Assembly (NCBI GenBank): GCA_905221605.1
Contig: CAJNDS010000578.1
Coordinates: 1-64,000 of the forward strand
Reading direction: 5' to 3'
Length of the DNA stretch: 64,000 bases
DNA from: Symbiodinium natans
Lineage: Eukaryota; Sar; Dinophyceae; Suessiales; Symbiodiniaceae
In this document: piece after piece, positions 21,455 through 29,870 of the stretch
Position numbering within the stretch: position 1 is the stretch's first letter
Layout of the letters: each line of letters opens with the position of its first letter
The notes under the pieces: model-generated
Databases searched by the model: none
Told to the model about the DNA's origin: nothing
Seen by the model: the letters and a program-made list of their open reading frames with translations, nothing else
Program-made: the position numbers and the translations under genes

Positions 21455-22174
21455 TCAAGTGCAGCAGGCCTCGAGCGCATGCGGAGACATGTCGCTGGTC
21501 GGTTTGGAGAAGGCCTGCTCAAAACAAAGGCCAAACAAGCAGCAACCACCCTGGAGCGCCCTTGCTTTTTCCGCATGCGCCTGGAAATCTGGGACCCATT
21601 GAAGCAACGGTTCATACAGGTTCTTGGGAAGAGACACTCCAGGCCCGCCATTTGCCAGCATCCAGGCGTTTGACCGTTGACAGTTGAGCAACGACTCGAC
21701 AGACTTGTCCACAAACATGTGCTGCAAAGCGTCGAAGGGGTCAAAGGCGTCTATGGCTGACCTCCACCAAGGATGTTTCAAGAATAGTTTCTCCACTTCC
21801 GTCAAGACGTAGGTGTCGCAGGCCGGGTAGGTGGCCTCGAACTTGTTGCCAGTTGCGCCTTGTTGCATATCACGAAACCAAACCTGCGTTGTGGGCAGGT
21901 CTAGTGGGCTAAGAGTTCTGCAAGGACGTGCTCCAAAACCAACGCCTGCTTGCCTTCCCTTATCAAACGGCCGTCCCAAACGGTTCACACATGTAAGTGC
22001 TAGTGCCAGTGCCTCTGACATGTCCATGCCACAACACTGAAAGAGCACCATCCACCAGCGAAAGTAGCTCACAAACGAATCCACATTCTCGCGGGAAAGC
22101 CCAAACAACTGCGCAAAGTCTTCCAAGATGTGGTGGCCTAGCATCTTCAATCTGGTCCCCGTTTGCCTCAGCAC
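21455..22174 (-). CDS. Paralogue of the 26 kb sulfotransferase-like protein (exon or pseudogene)
   Basis: About 240 codons open. It is clearly related to the protein at 25959-27215. Shared blocks in the same order are: LFGLSRENV...YFRWWMVLFQCCGM (against LFQLTSFQM...YMRYWSILRQCCGM); YPACDTYVLTEVEK (against YPGCESHNITEVQR); and VDKSVESLLNCQRS...YEPLLQW (against VNKSSGQWMNCEKS...FEPLTEW). The N-terminal nucleotide-loop half is missing here. A TGA at about 22184 separates this frame from a short upstream in-frame stretch with FQSFGESVSC. That could mean an intron or a nonsense mutation. Function is unknown beyond the family link. Confidence 0.65.
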   Translation of the reverse strand: MLRQTGTRLKMLGHHILEDFAQLFGLSRENVDSFVSYFRWWMVLFQCCGMDMSEALALALTCVNRLGRPFDKGRQAGVGFGARPCRTLSPLDLPTTQVWFRDMQQGATGNKFEATYPACDTYVLTEVEKLFLKHPWWRSAIDAFDPFDALQHMFVDKSVESLLNCQRSNAWMLANGGPGVSLPKNLYEPLLQWVPDFQAHAEKARALQGGCCLFGLCFEQAFSKPTSDMSPHALEACCT

Positions 22175-22466
22175 CAGCGCGAAGTCTCAACGCTCGCACG
22201 AGACAGATTCACCGAAACTCTGGAACCACTCGGGGCACTGCTTCAGGTTGTTCATGTTTACAAAAATGGCCTGGGAAGTACACTGACTCGCTGCAGCTCC
22301 AACTGTTGAAACGACCGTTCGGAACCAAGCTAAGCAAGCTCTCTTACGGAACCACAAAGGGTGCTACCAGCTGGGCTGGCGAACAATTTAGACGCAAGCG
22401 TCCGCCTAAGCTTCGGGCTGTAGGAGGTTGGTGAGCGTTCTACTTCTCCTCTCAAGCCCAGGTGGA

Positions 22467-22468
<2 letters not shown>

Positions 22469-22513
<45 letters not shown>
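22469..22513 (+). repeat. Poly-C tract, 45 bases
   Basis: Uninterrupted C run, the longest of several in the window, all on the plus strand. Confidence 0.95.
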
Positions 22514-22515
<2 letters not shown>

Positions 22516-22804
22516 CCTTGGACGCTTAACGTCTATTCTGCGTGTGCTCTTTTTGGATTTTTCCCGAAAACCAATTCTGAAATTGGGTTCTCGTTTGGTG
22601 CTTTAATGCGGAAGGCGTTCTATCGGATCGCTTCTTGGAGGGTCGGACGGAATGAGTTTTTGACGGGAGGCCGCGGACCGCGGAGACGACACGGTCAAGG
22701 GAGGGGGTTCGGAACATCTTGCTGGAGAGGGGCGTGGTGTGGGGAGGCGTGGACCATGCCGTGACATGCGGTTGATGGGCAGGGAATATGGGGACACGTG
22801 GATG

Positions 22805-23450
22805 CCCCTCCGCGCCCTCCAAGCCCGCGCCTTCCGCGCCCTCCGCGCCCTTCCGCCCTCTGCACGCTTCGCGCCCTCCGCGCCCTCCGCGCGCTCCGCG
22901 CCCTCCCGCGCCCTCCGCGCCCTCTGCGCCCTTCGCGCTCTCGCGCGCGCTTCGCGCCCTCCGCGCCCTCCGCGCGCTCCGCGCCCTCCCGCGCCCTCCG
23001 CGCCCTCCGCGCCCTCTGCGCCCTTCGCGCTCTCTGCGCCCTCCGCGCTCTCCGCGCCTCCGCACCCTCCGCCCTTCGCGCTCTCCGCGCCCTCCGCGCG
23101 CTTCGCGTCCTCCGCGCCCCCGCGCGCTCCGCCCTCCCGCGCCCTCCGCCCCTCGCGCCCTCTGCGCCCTTCGCTCTCTCCGCGCCCTCCGCGCCCTCCG
23201 CGCCTACGCGCCCTCCGCGCCTCTGCCCCTCCGCGCGCTCCGCGCCCTCCGCGCCCTCTGCGCCCTTCGCGCGCGCTCCGCGCCCTCCGCGCCTCCGCGA
23301 CTCCGCGCCCTCGCGCGCGCTCCGCGCCCTGCGCGCCGCCCTCCGCGCCCTCCGCGCGCTCCGCGCGCTCCGCGCCCTCCGCCGCGCCGCCCTCCGCGCG
23401 CTCTGCGCCGCCCTCCGCGCCCTCTGCGCCCTCCGTGCCCCCGATTGCGT
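22805..23450. repeat. CCCTCCGCG minisatellite (9-bp unit)
   Basis: About 70 imperfect units of CCCTCCGCG and variants. All six frames stay open because the unit is a multiple of three and stop-free, giving Ala-Pro-Ser or Arg-rich pseudo-proteins. No sign of real coding. Confidence 0.9.
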
Positions 23451-24930
23451 CTATTCTGCGGGTGCGTTGCGTCTATTCTGCGGGTGTTTCCTTTGTAAAG
23501 TATGTCTTTACAAGGCACGCACGTGTAGCATAGCCTTCAAGTGTCCATCTTGCCCCCCCCTTTTCTTGTTTTTCTTTGACTGTTTTCTTGTCGCCAACGG
23601 TTGTTTTTCATCTTCATCATCCATACACTGTGGTCAGAATGGGGCTTGAGGGGGGCCAGTCAGGATTAAAGCACTTAGGCCCCGTGCGTGGTCGTGTCCA
23701 GCATATTTGGAGACTTCATGATAGCTGTGTGCTGGGCATGGTGCTCCATGGACTTCAGACTGGACAGGTGCGGCAGGCATGGGTACTGCAAGGGTTCGGG
23801 GTGGGGTGGGCATGGGGGCCTGGCGCACCGTCTCCGGGAAAAGACGGGACCCGTTCCAGGCTTCGGGAGCACAGGCGAAAGGCTTTTACTGATAGCGCCC
23901 TGCCGAAGTCTTGCATGTAGGAAGTGTGCTCGTGCCGAGACAGCCCTTCTGGGACTCCGTCGAGATCGCAGCGGTTCTTTCTAGTGGCCGGGTGGAAAGC
24001 AGGGACTTACCTCTCCACAGCTGAAAGCCAAGTTCTTGTTTTTGCGGAAACGTCCATGTTGAACTTGGAAAATGCACGAATGCCGTAACGCCTTTACCTA
24101 AGAACAACAACATACCCCCGAAATCCCCGCCATCCGTCACGACATCCATCCATGCATCAACGAAAGGTTAGCCTTCTTGGAGCTTATTAAAAAGTCTTCA
24201 CGCAAAATTAACCCATATTGAAGAATACAGGAGTGACAGTCACCAAGTCCATACAAGTGGTAAGACATTCAACTTTTTAGGGGTTGGAAATCTTTGTGTA
24301 TTCAAGAAGCTTAATCACACTTACACCATTTAATCACTTGTTGTACAACAACACAACAAGAAGTAAAACTGATTTTTCAAAGAGTTGGTTGTTGTATCTA
24401 TAAACATGTAACTAAATTTAAGCAAAACATCTTGAAGGTAATTGATGCTGTTGAAAACATGTAAGAGATGTAACAGATGACAGAGATAACAGTTTCTTAT
24501 ATGATGGTAGAACCATCATATCTGAAACAATATCTCTATCATGGACTGTGGTAGGCCCTCCCGCTGCGCTTCCCACCCTTCTGTCTAACGACTGCCATCC
24601 TAACAACCCAATGTCGGAAGAGTCCTCAGAAAACGAGGGAGGCGATGCTATGAGTTATGAAAATCAAAGAGGGGGAGGGAATGAGACGAGAATGAAAGGG
24701 AACAGAACTACTTGAATGACATTTGGACATGAGGCGACGGATGAGACAAAGAATGAAGCGAAAGAAGGGGCGAGAAAGGAGAGAACGGATGAGGTAAAAG
24801 AAGAGGTGAAACTGCAGGAGGAAGATTGGTCGGAGGCCACAGACCCCAACACACCCAGTCACAAAACCTACACACCCACTTTTCCAATTTCTCGCCCCCC
24901 TCCCCCCCCTCCCCCACCCTCAACCCCTCC
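23451..24930. other. Intergenic or intronic DNA
   Basis: No supported gene. 24150-24560 is strikingly AT-rich for this window, and 24560-24850 is purine-rich on the plus strand. Confidence 0.4.
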
Positions 24931-25780
24931 TCACGCGGAAAATCCGCAGGCGGAAGCGCGGACCCCTCCGCCTTGCTCTCGTGGACTATGTCCGCTTCTG
25001 CACCAATTACGAGAAGGTGCGTCGTGCCACGCCTGCCACACCAATCCATTCTCGTGGAGCACCACACCCGCCACAACCATCATCGAGTTTGATTGACCTC
25101 TTACTTCTCCCCCCTTTCCCCTTCCCGCCTCCTCCCCCTCCCCACCAGCTATGCCGAACGTGTGCGGCCTGTTCTCGCCATGTACCCACTGGCTCACTCC
25201 CTTTAATCCGACCGTGAAAAACCCCTTTCTCCACTCTAACCCCCCCCATACCTATGCAAACCCCCCATCTTCCCCTGTTATGAACTTCTTGCCAGGAACT
25301 ACTTTTGCACAAGCGAACCCCGGTAGAGGCGCGTGTTGCGGGCTCTTTCCCATGTCGACATATCTCGACTGTGCTTGGGGACTACATGAGCCCAGGTGCA
25401 CATGCATCACGTTGTGGACATTAGTGTCAATCGAGGTGTTTGCAACATCTTCGTTGTCAAACTGCAACCAGAGGCCAACTTCCCAGCGCTGGAGAGACGC
25501 TGCATCAGCCAGGGAGGCATCATCCAAACGAATGGCAAAATAGTGGTTGTCATCCGGCTCCTTTCAATTGGTGTGCAAGAATGGACATGTACTGAATCTG
25601 TCGCATGTCTGTCGCTTCCTTCCGCCCCCCACCCGACCCCTCGCTGCATCGCAACTCCCACACGCTAAAAACTTCAAGAACGACTGAACAAAACACCATC
25701 GTGCACAAAACTTTGCACTCATCACCGATGATGCCATATTGCATTCTGCGGCAGCTTGCGTCAGGTTGTGTCTCGCCACT
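24931..25780 (-). CDS. Candidate downstream exons of the sulfotransferase-like gene
   Basis: The best piece is 25252-25563. Immediately after a TTGAAAG acceptor it reads EPDDNHYFAIRLDDASLADA...LWLQFDNEDVANTSI, a well-formed globular sequence. Upstream, 25550-25780 is open with a hydrophobic VLCTMVFCSVVLEVF stretch. Downstream, 25140-25197 (QWVHGENRPHTFGIAG) and 25022-25090 (VVLHENGLVWQAWHD) also look coding. They lie on the same strand, 400 bases to 1 kb beyond the last supported exon of the 26 kb gene. Exon borders are tentative and no domain is recognised. Confidence 0.35.
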
Positions 25781-25958
25781 ATATGTTGCCCCGGCCGTCG
25801 GATACAGCTTTCAATGCAGCACACTTGGGATAACTAGGCTAGAAGGCCATCAGAGAGCCAGCTGCAAACTCCTGAGACCTAGGGTTTGTGCAGCCGAGTC
25901 TTGACAATCCGATGAGGCCCACTCATAACACCATGCACCACGATGCGCGCCTGTGCTT

Positions 25959-27215
25959 CTACGTCTCTGCGTCTTTCCATGTCTGTCTTCGGGTTTCTGT
26001 GTCTGTGTACTGTATGTCTGTCCGTGTGTCTGTCTGTCTGCTACTGCTTCTGCCTCTGCCTCTTTCTCGGTCTCTGTCTGTGTGGCTGGGCGCCTGTTCA
26101 AGAAACTTCAGCAGCTGCTCAAGCGTAGTAGTAAAACATCTCACGTTCTTCCCGAAGTTGACGACTAGCTGTGTGAGGCAAGCGCTGTGGTACTGCAAAG
26201 CGGACTGAAGATCGCGAGAGGCTCCGATTTGGACGAAATAGCGGGGAAGCCCATTTCGCATGGACGAGAACCTTTCGGTTTGCATAGGAAGCAAAAACTG
26301 ACGGCGGTGGGCTTCCAAGGGGGGCCGAAGGCTCCACTCAGTAAGCGGTTCAAACACAGACTGTGGAAATTGTTCGTTGAAGCCAAGTTGATGTGCACGC
26401 ATCATGTTGTAAGACTTCTCGCAATTCATCCATTGTCCACTGGACTTGTTTACCACCATTTGTGTGATGGCAACTCCATCATCTGCTGCAGCCAGCATCG
26501 GCTTCCAAAGATGTGCTTGCATGATGCGACGCTGCACCTCTGTAATGTTGTGCGACTCACATCCGGGATACTTTGGAGATGTGACGCTCCACCTGTTCTT
26601 CCAATCTGTATCATTCCAAAGATAGTGTCGCCAATCAGCGGAAAGTTGCATGCCACAGCACTGCCGCAGAATGCTCCAATAGCGCATGTACTCGAGGAGC
26701 TGCTGCATCTGAAAGGAGGTCAGCTGAAATAAGGGCTGGTAGTCCCACACCAACTGATAGCCCACAGAACCTACCCTTGCCGTTGTCTGAACATACGCAA
26801 TGTCTAGCACTGTGTCCGCCTGACGCAGCTTCTCCGCTTCCTCTGCCCAGTTCAGGTTCTCACTGATATTCACAACCCACAAACTTGTGATGTTTCCCGC
26901 TCCTGCCTGGTGAACTGCTTTCTGCACCTCTGTAAAAGTGTCGTGGCTCTTGAGAACATAATACGTGGGCGCGCTGAGGGTGGGCTTCAATAGATTTTGA
27001 AGAACAGTTGTGAGCTGTGCCTCCCTCACAAATCTGCACGACACTGTTGCCGTCGGATGTAACAAAATCTGCAAGGCACACGCGGACTGAAACTGAAGGG
27101 TTGTCTGCGCACGACCAGGACCGAATGAAATCCACACGTTAGCACCGTTAGCAAGGCTGGCCAGGACGGTTTGCAAAACACCAACCCACAGGCAGAACAC
27201 GAAACGGTAGTGCAT
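25959..27215 (-). CDS. Secreted protein with duplicated sulfotransferase-like loop domain
   Basis: The start is set at the ATG at 27215 because it opens a clean signal peptide (MHYRFVFCLWVGVLQTVLAS-LANG). Right after it comes ISFGPGRAQTTLQFQSAC, resembling the 5'-phosphosulfate loop of sulfotransferases (G-x-x-R-x-x-T-T). A YVLKSHD motif then takes the place of their KTH motif, followed by a SLWVVNISE strand. The middle holds LTSFQMQQLLEYMRYW...QCCGM and several Cys. A second loop-like copy follows near the C-terminus (VQIGASRDLQSALQYHSAC...LEQLLKFL), so the domain is at least partly duplicated. The last 50 residues (THTDRDRERGRG-like) are probably intron read-through of a CT-rich repeat. Assignment to the sulfotransferase fold is inference. 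The relation to the 21.5 kb paralogue is direct. Confidence 0.65.
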   Translation of the reverse strand: MHYRFVFCLWVGVLQTVLASLANGANVWISFGPGRAQTTLQFQSACALQILLHPTATVSCRFVREAQLTTVLQNLLKPTLSAPTYYVLKSHDTFTEVQKAVHQAGAGNITSLWVVNISENLNWAEEAEKLRQADTVLDIAYVQTTARVGSVGYQLVWDYQPLFQLTSFQMQQLLEYMRYWSILRQCCGMQLSADWRHYLWNDTDWKNRWSVTSPKYPGCESHNITEVQRRIMQAHLWKPMLAAADDGVAITQMVVNKSSGQWMNCEKSYNMMRAHQLGFNEQFPQSVFEPLTEWSLRPPLEAHRRQFLLPMQTERFSSMRNGLPRYFVQIGASRDLQSALQYHSACLTQLVVNFGKNVRCFTTTLEQLLKFLEQAPSHTDRDRERGRGRSSSRQTDTRTDIQYTDTETRRQTWKDAET

Positions 27216-27848
27216 CTTGGAATGCCTAGCACAGGCTCTGCAAACTGGGTTGGGTGTATTTCCAAAGGAGTGCGAGGTCAAGGTTAAGGATTTCTAGCTT
27301 GAGTCAGGTGTTGCACATTAACAACGTGTGAACGGAACATGCGCTGTGCCTTTCATTTCTTGCCTTGAGCCGACGGCCACTTGCCCATTCTTCCTTCGAT
27401 GCTTAAGGCTCACAAATTCACTCGGATGTCAACTTGGGTAGCGCAAGCTGTTGGCTGCATCTGCTAAATCCTCACGTTTTTTTGCAGGCCAAGGACGGAC
27501 ACTCACCGATCCACCGCCTTCGCTTCTGCCTTCCCTGCCTGACAGCAAGCAGCGCCCTCACTTGGAACAAAGTCTGTGAGCACATCTGCGCGGGGACGAG
27601 GCCGGCATGAAAGCTGATGTCGTGGAGTCTTGGGTGGATGCGTGAACCAGCTGCAAAGCCATCTTTCAGCCATCTCCCAGGAGACTGAGCGTTTACAGTT
27701 TCACGTGCAATGCGCTGCCCGTTCGCGAGGCGGATCCACATGACACTTGGACAAGGATGTCGTCACAGCAAGAGGCAGGCTCTAGACAGCAATGTTTCCA
27801 CAGGCTGTATGAACACATGCTTGTGGCTTTGGCAAACCAAGCTGCATC

Positions 27849-28300
27849 ACATGCTTTGACAGCGCTTTCCGTTTGACTGCACACTGAGGATGAGTCTGAA
27901 TCTGTCCACTTTCGCTGCGGAGACTGTACATAAGCTGAACCATCTGCCTTGTCTTGACAATGCAATCTTTCACGACGGTGCTTTCCGTTCAACTTGCTTT
28001 TGAACTTGTTGTCGGCGCGCATGAAAGCTCGCCTTCTCAGACAGCTGGTGCGTCCAAGCTCAAAGTGGAGCTAACTTGATGCTAGCCTCCTGCCAGCAAG
28101 TTGCAAGAGCGTCAGGTATGTACGCCCATGACACAGCAACGAATTACCAAAAATGCAACAACGGCTCACCAAGAACTCCTGCTTCCAGTTGGGGCGGCAA
28201 ACTCAAATCTCGAGGGCCGGGATTCAAGCCTGAAGCCCCAAACCATATACATTGCACATGTGCATGTACGGTCAATGCTTGTCAGATTTTGTGTCGGCAC
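27849..28300. repeat. Left copy of a 0.45 kb direct duplication
   Basis: Nearly identical over long stretches to 31035-31490, including GATGCTAGCCTCCTGCCAGC and on through GTATGTACGCCCATGACAC. The two copies lie on either side of the SWEET gene. On the minus strand both encode a similar short frame (ADNKFK...LHCQD...ADG...VQSPQ) despite indels, so the unit may derive from a coding exon. Confidence 0.85.
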
Positions 28301-28602
28301 ACGTGCTCTATGCGACTGAAGCGCAACTTCAAGAGATTGCCCGACACAACAATCCTGATGTTTCTTGAATTGCAGGGTTCGATGTACGACTCGCATGCCC
28401 TTGCAGCGCATGTCGCGTTCGAAGCAGCAAATATAACCATTGAGCAAAAAGAACGTGCATGGCTTGGCCATGCATGTTACGCATCCTCTAGGATCGGTCT
28501 GAAGCAAAACTCTTGGACTGTACTGTAGACTCCCTAAAAACGGCATTCAGCATCAAGCGGCCTACATAATTCTGCTCTTGAAATTCGAGTCACTTTGCTT
28601 TG

Positions 28603-29824
28603 TCACTGATTTCTTGAAATCTGGTTGGGCAGCAGCCCAGCATCCTCGATGTCCTCACCCAGACCTGCGTGAATCGAGTCCTCGTCCCCTGCCAGAGACT
28701 GCCACCTGAAAAAGTCCCTCTGCCAAAGCAAGTAGTCCTCATGCAGACTCTGGCGGGAAGACAGGCGCAAGGACGCATCTTGCACACAGCACTCTTTGGA
28801 AGGGGCCTGTGGGCCTCTCTGAACCCTTCCAGGGAAAACAAGGCGTACACAAATCTGCATGGCAGACACCAGAGCTCCCGAAATGTTTGGAACATAAACC
28901 CAGGGGTTGTCAGTACTGATGCCATAGACAGTCCACAAGAGATTGCTGAACAACACCATGAAGACCCCAGACAGAAGGATCGGCGATGCATCCCGCCGGA
29001 GGCAATAGGTGTAGAGCCGCGTAATGGGTCGGGAGAAGGCGACAAAGGCCATCATGGACCCAACCAAGCCTAAAACCTCCTCCCTGGAGGACACTGGAAA
29101 GATGTCACTAAGCACCTCCAGACCAGCCAGTTCCCACTTACCCAAAAAGCAGCTGATGAAGGAGACTGCAAGGAATCCTCCGACAGTTTGCATCTCCAGC
29201 CTTCTCAGCATCCTGCTGCGCTGCTCTTTGCTGGCCTCATGCCATGCTCCTTAGGCAATGAGAAAGGCTCCTATTTCGTCAACGGCTTGAACTTCTTGTG
29301 GCCGCAAGAAAACGCTGGGGCACATCCTTAAACAAAGAGGCCTCTCCCGTGGTCAATCAATCGGATGCAAACTTTTCCCGAAATGGCAACCGAGGCTCTG
29401 GACTGCGTCGAACTAACACCCTCCTCCTGCCTATTGGAGTTGGCATTACAAAAAGAAAAACAAGGGGTTGTTGCTTTAAGTTTCTTTGACCGTCTGGAAA
29501 ACCAGACAACACTGTGGTACCAGTTCGATCCAGCTGCGACAGCAATGTGATAGCGCTGGTGATGTTGAAGAGGAAAATGGCCGCTGCGGGGCTCGAGGCG
29601 AGGAAGCACCAAACATCTCCAACTTGCACGGCATACACGGTCCAAATGTAGAAATTCACGAAAAGGAGTGGCAACTGCCGCGTGTCAAAGCCGTTCAAGC
29701 TTCCAACTGCTTTCGCGCGGACCATCTCCTTCAGGGGCGCCAATGCAATGCATGTTGTCGCGAATGCTCCAACGCAGCCTGTTCCGTGGATCAGTGCCAA
29801 CTTGGCCAACTCCTGAGCCGACAT
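28603..29824 (-). CDS. SWEET (MtN3/saliva) family sugar transporter
   Basis: Two exons, 29824-29521 and 29249-28603, separated by a 271-base GT-AG intron (29520-29250), give 316 residues in frame. SWEETs are seven-helix uniporters that pass mono- or disaccharides across the plasma membrane or internal membranes. Exon 1 holds the first MtN3 repeat: APLKEMVRAKAVGSLNGFD, then FVNFYIWTVYAVQVGD, then LFNITSAITLL. Exon 2 starts with a basic loop and the linker helix (TVGGFLAVSFISCFL). The second repeat follows: GSMMAFVAFSRPITRL, NLLWTVYGISTDNPWVYVPN with the YG and PN hallmarks, and SGALVSAMQICVRL. An 85-residue acidic tail (EDSIHAGLGEDIEDAG) follows. The start is the first ATG; a leader-like TTTGGCTCAA lies 37 bases before it. 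Substrate and direction cannot be told from sequence. Confidence 0.9.
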
Positions 29825-29860
29825 ATGTTGGCCAAGGCTTCTGGGCTGGAACTGCTGAAG

Positions 29861-29870
29861 TTGAGCCAAA
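29861..29870 (-). promoter_or_regulatory. Spliced-leader-relic-like motif before SWEET
   Basis: On the minus strand, GCAGTTTGGCTCAAC lies 37 bases before the SWEET ATG. TTTGGCTCAA is an exact 10-base match to the 3' half of the dinoflagellate spliced leader. Confidence 0.45.

Noticed and set aside
22739-23649. Long plus and minus frames of 236-283 codons rich in Ala-Pro-Ser or Arg
   Set aside because: They are translations of the 9-bp CCCTCCGCG minisatellite, open in every frame.
27472-27741. Minus frame starting MWIRLANGQRI, faintly like a ubiquitin-type start
   Set aside because: Only the first residues resemble that pattern and the remainder does not follow the fold.
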